Shown: positions 27,332-37,200 of the stretch, in pieces
Numbering within the stretch: the first letter of the stretch is position 1
Layout: every line of letters starts with the position of its first letter
IMG/VR virus record: IMGVR_UViG_3300042894_006795
Coordinates: 1-60,718 of that record
Strand: one strand, 5' to 3'
Length of the DNA: 60,718 bases
Source: a virus
The notes under the pieces: model-generated
What the model was told of the DNA's origin: nothing
The model's input: only the letters and a program-made list of their open reading frames with translations
The model's database searches: none
Position numbers and translations under genes: made by a program

Positions 27332-28072
27332 TTAATGAAGACGCGATTTTAATGATTCTTTAAACTTGTGAGAAAATTGTTTTGTTGATGAGCTTTCATC
27401 GTCAACTGCCGTAAGTGAGTTTGCTCTTCTATTTGCTCTTCTATTTACGTTTGAAGTGCTGTCTTGGACCGTAATTGACTTTCGTTGCATAAATCTTCTT
27501 ACTGTCCCAGCCCCAGTCAGCCGTATGACGCGATCTATGATCGCATTTGACATTGGATCGTCTTTTTTGGCAACGAGGATGTTTTTATTTGAGTCAAAAG
27601 AGATCTTGTTGCTATTTAAAGTGGCAACTACGCTTCCGAGGCTGCTGGTTGTTACAAATTTTGACGCTTTGTAGTCAATCAGGTTCAATTTTGAATCAAC
27701 GCTATTGGCAAGTCTGATGGGGACGGCAGACGAAGACATGCGCAACCTAGAACGCATAATAACGTTTCGCTCATTGTGTGATTTTGCAGTTTGTGAAGAA
27801 CTTGCTTTATTTATTAACTTAATTCTTTCAATTTCCGGGTCGACGTATGTTTCTAAAACCATATTTGCAATGTTGTCACTCACGTGCTTGAAGTCGGTTG
27901 CTCCAAACCCATCAGGCAGGCCTTTATGGTTTATTTTGCCATTTGTTTGGATCGCCATAGCTATGCCTGCCCCAAACTCCGTTACTGACTTTGCAAGAAT
28001 CGAGTCGCCTGTTCTTGCAACCACTACGTGAGGCGTTCCTCTTAGCAGATCTTTTATTATTGATATTTCCAT
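27332..28072 (-). CDS. Hypothetical head-module protein (246 aa)
   Basis: The ATG overlaps the upstream stop as TAATG, so it is co-translated with the preceding gene. The N-terminus (EISIIKDLLRGTPHVVVARTGDS) looks alpha/beta. The C-terminal third is rich in Arg/Asn/Ser (NVNRRANRRANSLTAV) and probably disordered. No catalytic signature is recognised. Position between two other structural-context proteins suggests a minor virion component. Confidence 0.65.
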   Translation of the reverse strand: MEISIIKDLLRGTPHVVVARTGDSILAKSVTEFGAGIAMAIQTNGKINHKGLPDGFGATDFKHVSDNIANMVLETYVDPEIERIKLINKASSSQTAKSHNERNVIMRSRLRMSSSAVPIRLANSVDSKLNLIDYKASKFVTTSSLGSVVATLNSNKISFDSNKNILVAKKDDPMSNAIIDRVIRLTGAGTVRRFMQRKSITVQDSTSNVNRRANRRANSLTAVDDESSSTKQFSHKFKESLKSRLH

Positions 28073-30078
28073 TACCTACCACCCATCAATATTGTTCGAA
28101 TATCATTTTTTTGCGAGCTCAAAGAGTCCAAACGGCTTTCAAACAACTTAGTAATGATATTTAGATGTATTTTTTCCCCAGTTGACATTCCGTAATTTTT
28201 AGAGCCAGAGAACGAATTCCTTGGATTATAAGTTCTTGCTCTTCTTATTAATTGATTTATATACTTGATAAAAAGAACTCGTTGATCAGCTTTTAATTGC
28301 TGGTAATAATCACTGTAAGCTGGGACTAGCTCAGCTTCGTAGAAATCTCTAAGACGTGCTTTCATCCTCTCTGTTATCTGCACTTTAGACAGATCGACTA
28401 ATCCGGAAGATGTATTTTGTGCAAGTGCAGCCCTTAGTTCCTGTCCACTTGTTATTGGATAAATTGAAGTAGATGGACGAGATCTTTGATCAGTTAGATA
28501 ATCAGAGATCATTATTCTTGCTACGTCCTCTGGGCTTAGATCTGTAAATTTTTTAGATGAGTCAAACTTTGCATCGGGGAATGTCATTTCAACGTCTTGT
28601 CGAATATATTGTCTTACTTCCCCTGGCTTGCCAATAGGCAGAACTTCCGGAGCAGGCAACCCAAGATACCGCTGCAGGTCGGAAGCAAACATCTCTCCCA
28701 TGTGCTGAAATTTGGCAGGATTTTCGTACACGAAATACTTGCCAGCCGAATCCTCTATTATCGATATGGTTTCATTTATTTTCTGTCGCTTCACAGCCTG
28801 CGTTTTGCTAAGGACATCGCCGATTATCTTCGGATCTAAGTCTGACAGCGTTCCGCCATTTTCTAGGTGCTGTATCGCGTTGTCGATATTGGATATTTTT
28901 TTCCTGGTACGACCAATGTCAATATCTTCTTCTTCATCCTGGCTTGCCTTCGGAGTTTTAATTTTTTTACCTGAAAGCAAGGCGGAAGCCCATTTTGGTT
29001 TTCCCGACTTTCCGATACTATTAGGGTCGGAAACTCCAATAATATTCTCGGAAAAAGCAATCGCTCCTTCGAGTTCTTGTGAAACGTTCTTTAGTCGCGC
29101 AGAAGGGTCTTTTGAATTATCGACTTCCATTGAACTGTTCACAACTCTGCCGAGCTTTCTTCTTTCGCCAACTGAAAGTTTTCTTGCTTTTTCAAGAGTT
29201 AGGGTTGATCCTCCTGGAAGGACATAGAGCAGTTTCTGCACGCCGGTGTTAGAAAGCAAGCCGAGCTCTTCAGAACCTATTGAAGGAGAATCAAGTACGC
29301 CCATCATGAAGGTTGCTCCCTCCATGTCTCTATTGTCGGGGATTGCTCTTAGTACGTTATTGGCCACAACGGGCTCCAGAACAAAGCCATCGCGCCGTAT
29401 CATTCTTCTTGTCGGCTCCGAGCTCTGAGAAAGGAAAGATCCTATTTCTTTTGTTAAAGTTTTGGCTTTTGCGGATGAAACTTGCCTGTTTTCATTTCCA
29501 ACTCTTGGGATTTGAGCCTGTCTGGACTGAATTATGGAACTATCAGCCTGCTCTCCAGTTGCTATTCTCCCAGTAATTGTAGGGGTGGCTACACCTGAAA
29601 CTGCTCTCCGTACTGCCGAAATTGCAGCTCCCAAAATTGAAGGGATCGCAAAAAGTTGAGCTCCGCAAGTTGTAAACCTATTATCTGTAAATCTTCCGCC
29701 ATACTGATAGCCCTCGGGGCATCGATGAGCTCTGTTCTCTCCAGGTCTTGACCCACCTCTTCTGCCTCCGCCAAATCCAGGCGTCAAAGTTCGGTAGATT
29801 GACGACCTCACGGGGGATCTAAGAGGGCTTGAGTCACCAGGGATAGCTGAGCTTAAGATGCTACTTCCAATTTGACGTAAAGCGTTTGCCTTAAATTTTA
29901 TTTCTCCATATTTAGAAACGGAAGTTTTTTTTCTAGTGTTTCCGTTTAATCTGGAAAGAGCTTTATACGTAACTAATTGCTGCGTTTCTGCTGGAGCTCC
30001 ACGAATGTAGTCAGTAAATTCTTTTTGCTCCAGGTCTGAAACAACGACCCGGATGACATAAGTAACTTCTTCATCCAC
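28072..30078 (-). CDS. Head-module protein with RCPxG/FTD cysteine motif (668 aa)
   Basis: The start is placed at a GTG with AAAGG nine bases upstream; a TTG at 30087 in frame is the alternative. Residues about 115-140 carry HRCPEGYQYGGRFTDNRF followed by TCGAQLF, a cysteine motif also seen in the 2521-aa protein (FRCPPGT...NQFTD...CFGF). The second half (IIEDSAGKYFVY, FASDLQRYLGLPAPEVLP, ISDYLTDQRSRPSTSIYP) weakly recalls a HipA/phosphoinositide-kinase-like fold, but the expected catalytic Lys and Asp residues are not convincing, so this is only a resemblance. The C-terminus is helical. It is co-translated with both neighbours (overlapping ends). Probably a virion-associated protein of unknown activity. 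Confidence 0.65.
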   Translation of the reverse strand: MDEEVTYVIRVVVSDLEQKEFTDYIRGAPAETQQLVTYKALSRLNGNTRKKTSVSKYGEIKFKANALRQIGSSILSSAIPGDSSPLRSPVRSSIYRTLTPGFGGGRRGGSRPGENRAHRCPEGYQYGGRFTDNRFTTCGAQLFAIPSILGAAISAVRRAVSGVATPTITGRIATGEQADSSIIQSRQAQIPRVGNENRQVSSAKAKTLTKEIGSFLSQSSEPTRRMIRRDGFVLEPVVANNVLRAIPDNRDMEGATFMMGVLDSPSIGSEELGLLSNTGVQKLLYVLPGGSTLTLEKARKLSVGERRKLGRVVNSSMEVDNSKDPSARLKNVSQELEGAIAFSENIIGVSDPNSIGKSGKPKWASALLSGKKIKTPKASQDEEEDIDIGRTRKKISNIDNAIQHLENGGTLSDLDPKIIGDVLSKTQAVKRQKINETISIIEDSAGKYFVYENPAKFQHMGEMFASDLQRYLGLPAPEVLPIGKPGEVRQYIRQDVEMTFPDAKFDSSKKFTDLSPEDVARIMISDYLTDQRSRPSTSIYPITSGQELRAALAQNTSSGLVDLSKVQITERMKARLRDFYEAELVPAYSDYYQQLKADQRVLFIKYINQLIRRARTYNPRNSFSGSKNYGMSTGEKIHLNIITKLFESRLDSLSSQKNDIRTILMGGR

Positions 30079-30718
30079 AGCAGTCAACCTTTGTCTCTAG
30101 TGTCGAATCATAAGGAAAAGCTACTTTTTTGCTTGAGCCGATTTCTTCTCCTTCAATTTCCCAGTTTTCGTCCCCCTGTAAAAATTTAACAAATTTTTGT
30201 TCCATCGCACAAAACTCGCCAAGTACTTCAATGGCATTTTTCATATCACTTTCGGTAACTACTTGACTCTCAGACTTAATATCGGGATCAATGAAGTCAT
30301 AAAAAAATATGTCTTCATATTGGTCGTCGGATTTTTTTGATCCTCGTATAACGTTTTTGGGTTTTTTTCCAGCTAGTGCAGATAAGAATTGAGAATCAGT
30401 CCAGTTTGTCAACTTTTTTAATTTCTTCTTGCAGTTTTTCATTCCTGGATGGTGGCAACCTTCATTTGGCCACAATCCAGTCGTTTCATGGTGTAGCCAC
30501 GCGCATATATTGCTTAGCGGGTATAGTTCTGGATGATTTGCAAGTATGACTCTGCATCTCGTAAAGCCACCTGGCTTTTTCATTATGGGACGCCAGTAAC
30601 GAAGGAGTCTTTCCAGATTTCCTCGTCGGGGGCCATATCCACGCAGGATATCCCCAGTGACCAATTCTTGCGGCAAGATACCGCCAAGTGGGTCAGCTTT
30701 TTCGTTAACGTTTGACAT
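30071..30718 (-). CDS. Conserved phage protein with RGYGPRRGN / WRPIMKKPGGF motif (215 aa)
   Basis: The N-terminal block (LRGYGPRRGNLERLLRYWRP, IMKKPGGFTRCRVIL, ICAWLHHETTGLWPNEG) is a highly conserved pattern in head modules of actinophages and other phages, without an assigned activity. His and Cys residues (HHETT, CHHPG, NCKK) could bind metal. The C-terminal half is acidic. A GGAAGG lies about nine bases before the ATG. It overlaps the start of the next gene. A structural or assembly role is inferred from context. Confidence 0.7.
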   Translation of the reverse strand: MSNVNEKADPLGGILPQELVTGDILRGYGPRRGNLERLLRYWRPIMKKPGGFTRCRVILANHPELYPLSNICAWLHHETTGLWPNEGCHHPGMKNCKKKLKKLTNWTDSQFLSALAGKKPKNVIRGSKKSDDQYEDIFFYDFIDPDIKSESQVVTESDMKNAIEVLGEFCAMEQKFVKFLQGDENWEIEGEEIGSSKKVAFPYDSTLETKVDCCG

Positions 30719-30721
30719 CTA

Positions 30722-31225
30722 TTATTTACCTTCCAGATTACGCATAATCTTCATAGCCATCCACGCTTCTTTTCTTTCAGTTTGTGTCCCAAAAGAATAA
30801 GTTCCGCCTACTGACTTTAGCATTTCTCCGCAGCATGTAGAAGTAGCAGCAAGTTTATCGTCACTATTTGCAAGGAAAAGAAGAGCTCTTGCGTCTTTCG
30901 TTTTAATTTTACTGCGAGCTTCTCCGACTGAAGTAAGGATTACGGCTTGCTCTAAAGATTTTTCTGGAATTTCTTTTTCTTTTGTTACAAAAGTCTTATA
31001 CCAAGAACCATTGACAACGTTCTTTGGTTTATCCCATAGAAAGCGATGAAACCGAGTCGTTCTAAATTTTTTGAGACCAGAAACTTTTGATGTTGTTGAT
31101 ATGAAGTTCACTTTAATCGAAGACCCATTTTGTCTTTCTATAATTCCATCTTTTTCTCCAGGGCCAGCGTCTGTTATGTAATACAACTTGTCATTATGAA
31201 TAGAGCCCACAAGTACAGCCTTCAC
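30722..31225 (-). CDS. Hypothetical head-module protein (167 aa)
   Basis: GTG start with a perfect AAGGAGG six bases upstream, embedded in the last codons of the 2521-aa polyprotein gene; the GTG overlaps that gene's TGA. The protein starts MKAVLVGSIHNDKLYYITD. A conserved-looking stretch near the C-terminus, STCCGEMLKSVGGTYSFG, contains adjacent cysteines. No family is recognised. The unusually strong ribosome binding site suggests much higher translation than the polyprotein upstream. Confidence 0.65.
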   Translation of the reverse strand: MKAVLVGSIHNDKLYYITDAGPGEKDGIIERQNGSSIKVNFISTTSKVSGLKKFRTTRFHRFLWDKPKNVVNGSWYKTFVTKEKEIPEKSLEQAVILTSVGEARSKIKTKDARALLFLANSDDKLAATSTCCGEMLKSVGGTYSFGTQTERKEAWMAMKIMRNLEGK

Positions 31226-34200
31226 AAGAGGCCTCCTTTTTTGCCAACCAGAGATGGAGTTTTGCCATCCCTCATTGTTTTAATCATTGTTTTTGCTTGC
31301 TGGGTTATCTCGTTTAGTATTCTTTCCGCAAGAAGGGATTCTATTGAGTTTGCTGAATCGGCCCCCTTGTAAAAAGACCTAGGGTCATCCATGTCGATCC
31401 CTGTGGGGTGGGCAATCTTTACTTTGCTGAATCCTTTTGCACCGAGATCTTTTTTAATCTTATTTGCCGTTCGGTATTCTCTCAGGAGACGCATTGCATC
31501 GGTGTTTAATGAGCCTTCTCGGTTTACAGAATAAAAATACTGTATCTCCTCGTCGGAAAACCCTGCTTTGCGCAATCTTTCGGCAATTGACGTAGGGTTG
31601 ACCACATCTTCAATCTTCTCACTACTTGCCATCTCGGATATTTTTGAGTAAGGAAAGTTTATTTGTTCGACTTCGCTCATATCAAAACCACCAAGGACCA
31701 TAGCTTCTATTTGCTTACGCTCGGTAGCGTCAAGAGTATTGCTATCTGGAGTTAGCATTTTAGATTTTTCATCAAATGACGCGTTCACGATCGACAAGTC
31801 ATTAGATTTATCCGCGGCGAGCATATGCAACATGGTTTCAACATTGCTTGAGGGAGAATTCTTGTTTGTAGAACCAAGAATAGCGTCTGATATATCTTCC
31901 CTGTTGGTTGAATTTAACCTTACAGGTCTTGCCCCAGACGTCAAGGAATCTCCGACCGAATAAGCTGTTCTGTTCGATACCTGTGGTTTGAGGACCACCT
32001 CGATATCCCCTAAGGCCGTGAGCCCGTCGCCGATTTCATCTTCGTCCCCTACTTCAAACACGGCATTAGCCAAAGAATTACCGACGCCATTTTTCTTGAC
32101 TTTATTTTTTTTAGCATCAATGTGAGATTTGTGCACTACGTATCCCGGTACTGGTAACATCTCATCGCTCATTTCTTCTGGAAGCCCTATGCGCGAGTAA
32201 TATTCTTTGGTAATCCCATCGATGGCAAAGCCAACGTTTTTTCCAGAAATGACGTCTCTTTCTTCACTTACTGAACCACGCTTCATCTGACGTCGTACTT
32301 TGGCCAACCTGCTTGGCCCTCCTGTCCTTCCCGTGTCAATATCTTCGCTTGCGGCATTGTCTGTAGACTCTTTCAGAGCCTTCAATGCAGATTTAAATGC
32401 TCTTTCTATTGATTGAGCTTGATCCGGTAAAATATTTTGATCCGCAGAATAATCGATCGATCCGAGTATCTCAGCTATATCGTTCTTGTTTATCTTCCCG
32501 CGGTCGGCCATTTCCAGTAAGGCAAGTTTTGCAATGTCATTGCCTGAGCGCCTTGCAATTTCTGCCCCTATCTGCTCAATGCTTTCCCTTGGTAGTCGCC
32601 TTTCAGAGGATCCGTCGATTAATCCAAGTGCAAATTTTATTGATTCTTTTGTTTTTTTGTCTACATTTGTTCGAGAAATTGCAGCATCAACTATTGCTTC
32701 TGACTTTCTGATTCTTTGAGCGCTAGTGATAGATGTTGTACGGCCCGAACTAAATGAATTAGCGGAGTCCCTAGATTCAAATTCTAATGCTTCTTCGATT
32801 TCGCGCTGTCTTGCTCGGGCAGCTGGGCCTGGCCTTCTCTCCGCGGCAAGTCTCTGTCTGTTTCTTGCTGCTTCAGCGTAATCTGGGTTATTCTTAAGAC
32901 CAACTGATCCAAGCTGTATGAAGTCTCCACTGTCGTACAATTCATCAATGCGCTCTCCGACTGTTTCGTCAAGGTTTGCCTTAACCATCGCTACTTCTTC
33001 AGGGGTAGCTGGAGCTACTTCTCCTTTAACCCATGGATTTTCCACACCAAGACGAGCTTCTTTTATTCCAAATACATCTTGAAATACTTTTCCAAGGGTT
33101 AGCCCTTGAATTATGTCAGTCTGGACTTCGTTAACTCGCAATGGTATTTGCATGTCTTCATCCAGGGTACGGTTCGCTACGGTGTAGGCTGCCCACCTGT
33201 GATGGCCGTCAAGAATGAAACCATCATTGGTCGCGAGGATAGCGCCAGTCCACCAATGCTTACGGGCTCCATTGTCATCTTCTTCAAATATTCTCTTAAT
33301 GTATTCTTCTCTAAATTCTGGAGTCCCCCTTTGGAATCCATCTTTCTCCATACTGGCGACAACGTTTAGTGAGTCCGATAAAATTGCTTCATTTATTTCG
33401 TCAACTTTTGATGCCACCAACTGGGACTGCGACGGAGCATAGCTAGAAGGAACTACTTCTTTTCTTCTAACTGCGTTTCCTCCGTCTGGTTGTTTAATAA
33501 CATCTTCTAGAAAATCCATAAATTCAGATTCAAGGTCAACTTCTGTATCTTGCCAGTTTGTATTCTGATAAAACCATGCTTTATCTTCTTCGCCTAGCGG
33601 TTCCTGCGGCCCCCCTTTTGATGGGTGCATTTTGGAAAGTCTGTCATATCTAGTAGCATTTATGTAATCGTTAATGATCTCCGGATCTATTCCTTCAGAG
33701 CGCAGGCGAGAAAGATATTGTTCACTGTTTTCGGTATTGGACTGCTCTGGCAACAATTTTGTTATATCTTTTAGCTTTTTACCTGCATATGCCCATTTTC
33801 CTTTTGCTTGGCCAGATACGAGCATTTTTATAGCTAGAGACTCGTTTCCAAATGTTCGACCATTCAGCTGAGGCATTTTTTCACGCAAAATACCAATATG
33901 CCCAGAACATAATAGATTTTTTTCTGGGTTGTACAACTTGCAAAGGTCTGCTGTCCATTTTTCAATGTATTGTCTTTTTGCTTCTTTTAGATCTTTGTCG
34001 TTTCCAATATCCATCTGTGGATTGGATTTAGCAAATTCCTGCTTAAATTTAAGCCAATCAGGGTGCTCTGCTTCTATCTTGGCAGAGGCTCCTTCTTTTA
34101 TTAATTTTTCAAATTGAGATTGAGACTGCTTAGTTAAAGTTTGATCTTCGTATCTAACGGCAACGTGATGTCCAGCCATCATCAGAGCAAGTGCGCTTTG

Positions 34201-37200
34201 AACGTTGTCTGCCTCGTATACAAATTCAATTCGTTCGCTTATGGCGAGCCTGTCTGTGCGCTTGACTCTTCCCTGGAAAAGGTTGGTCAATTCACCTTCT
34301 GTCATGTCGTCGACATTTTTACCACTATTTATAATTTCATCAAAAATCGTTAACGCTTCAGCAGCTGTCTTTTTCTCGATTTCACGACGCTCTAACAGCG
34401 AAGCCGAATCTTGAATTGCTCCCGAACTAAAGCGAGCAGATCTTTCCGATGAACCCATCGCGGCGAGTCTTTCAACTCTTCTTCCTCCAGGTATTTGACT
34501 TCCTCCGGGGGCGGACATGTTTGATCTAAATTTACCCGATCTAGAGAATTCCTCAAGATCAGCTTCGCGCATTCTTACGCGCACCCGTCTATCTAGTCCG
34601 GAGTGAAATCTGTATCCAATTTCATCAAGCTTCGTCTGCAGTTCAGCCGTAGAAAGAGAAAGTAGCATATCCCTCACGTCAGGGCTTATCGAATCAGCAG
34701 ACAATTCTGGATATTTCTTAGACCCTCTTCCAGCCAAGACCGATCTTAGTTCGTTTACGTCAGAGGAAATTTGTTTAGTTCTTCGTCGTGTTCTTTGTTG
34801 CCGACTCTCTCTTGACCCTAAAACGTCGTCCCTGACTGCTCCGCTGGAAAACCTTCCGTCATCGGCCAGTATCCCCTCGCCAAAATATCCATCAAGGTCA
34901 GCCAGGTCCCCATTTATGCGTGAGTTTGTTTCTCCTATTGATGAGTTGTCATCTGAACTAGGGCCTACTACCCGACCACTTGAGCGCATGTCAAGGATTG
35001 CTTGATCTATCACTGGTCTTATTTTTCTTACTGCGCCGTCACGCCATATTTTGTCATCTACTATGCGAGCAGATCCTCGATCGTATCCTTCAGTGAGCGT
35101 TTGAACAAATCTGTCGGCGACCTCGACCGTATCCATCTGGCGAGCAGCTTCGACTATTAGCGATCCGTCATCAGAGCGACCGATTATCCTAAAGGAACCC
35201 GGAGGCATGACAAAATTCTGAGCACCGGAATCTTGCTGACCAGGAAATATTCCCCTATCCCCTTCTCGAACTCGAATAATTACTCGCACTCTATTCTTTA
35301 AGGTTGCTTCGTTCTTTTTGTCTGCCCTTGAGACCGCTGGAATCACGGCGTTGCTTCTAGATACAACCCCAGAAACAAAACCATCCTGCTCGACAATTCT
35401 GCCGATGGAATTCCCCATGGTTTTTCCGGGAGCTATTTCCATTATGGCTTCCATCTCGAAACCTTCCGATGCGGAAGATCTGTCAAATGCCTCAAGTGCT
35501 GGAAGTAGTATGTTCTTCACTTGCGCCGTAAGGTCTGCTTGCCCGGACTTGCTGTCATTTACCGCTAAGTTATTCCTAATTCTTCTTGCCGTAACTCTGT
35601 TGATCGCTCTGCCTGTTTGAACCTGAAGCTCGGGAGAAAGCATCAAAGCAATCGGATTCTCCTCAAAATCTGCAATTTCCCTTAAAGCTGCCGCTTGCTG
35701 TTTGTTGATTGACCTGCGATGTCTTGCTCTCTCAGCAGTCGCAAAGTCCGCTACGTCTTGAGCCTTTTTAAATTTCTTGGATGGTTTTGGCTTTGGAGAG
35801 ATTGTTTCTTCAATTTTCTCTTCAAGATCGCGCAGAATCCTTGCCCTGCTACGCTTGTCTCCGTTTTTAACAGATCTTTCTACATGCTCATTTTTCAGGA
35901 TTTCTATTCCTGTTGCGATTTCTAGAGCTTGTGTTGAACCAGGCTCAATTGAAGGAAAGAGCCTGGTTGATCGAACAACTTCAGACAAGATGTCATCTTC
36001 CGACATGTCCTTAGCTCTATCGGTTAGCTCGTTCAGGGATAGTTGCTGAGCTGCCATTCTGGCTTGATCCGGAGTCCAGAGTCCAGCCCTCTCTCTGGCA
36101 GATACAACGTCGTCATCGAATCTTTCCAGCTCTCCGCGGGCACCTACCCCATATTTCTTGCGCCAAGCTTTTTTAACGTCATCATATTTTTTTTGATTAA
36201 TATCAGAACGCTTTTGCCATGCGCTCATTAACATGTCTCTGTGTTGGCGTTTTAGATCTGTAAGGCGAGGGTCTTCATTTGGATCATCTAGGATGTCCTG
36301 CTCGCGCAATGGTTTTAAGGAGAATTCTTCAATCGTGTCAACATTTAACGAATGTAATGCAGCCTCGTCTATCATCTCATTTTCGGAAAGATTGGCTATA
36401 TTGGATATGTATTCTTTGAGTTGTTCTCTTTCAATCTCTTGCGTTGCTTCCATGTCTGAAGCTAGATTAACAAGATACTCATCTAACTGGTCAGCGTCCA
36501 TTTGAGATACAGGAGTAGCAACTCCTCCTGCTTGAGTAGACGGAGCTCCTGCAGTGCTTGCTAAATCTGCTGCATCAGCATCAACATCTGAATCGACTCG
36601 CGCAACCCGAGACGGCCTAGCTGCTGCATCATCTATAAAACTAAGTGCGGAATCTACGTCCTCCCCCCATACCAAACCAGCTTCGCGTAAACCCCAAATT
36701 TCGGCGGAAGCCTCAAGGCCCCATCTTTCGCTTCCAGCATAAGTGTCAGGATAAATACCAGCAAGCATTCTGACGTTTTCAATTTTAGACAATGCATTGT
36801 CAAGGTCTTTAACGTCTATCGAATCATTCATCTTATCCATTAGGTTAAATAAATCTGTACCAGTCATTTCTTCGATGCTTGATACAGTTTTAATCCCTAG
36901 AAACTTATTATCTCTGTCATAAACGGGAACGTCAAGGCCCTCGGGTGATTGCATTTTTCTTTCGGCTTCCCTTAAGAACGCCAGACCTTGATACACGTGA
37001 GCAAATTCGTGTGCTCCAATAAATGCTGCAAATGTTTTTGGACCGCCTACGAGTCCAGCCATCCTTTTAGCAAAATGATTAGAGTTCACTAAGAAGTCGG
37101 CTACGGCTTCTTGCCCCGCTGCATCCGTTGCTGCTCCTACAGCGGCCACTCCTAATCGCTGGTCTGGCCTCAACGAAGGAAGCATTAATTCTTGATTGCT

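Noticed and set aside
28072-30078. HipA/phosphoinositide-kinase-like domain in the 668-aa protein
   Set aside because: Some hydrophobic and Asp patterns fit, but the expected ATP-binding Lys and the catalytic DxxxxN are not convincing, so the kinase name is not used.
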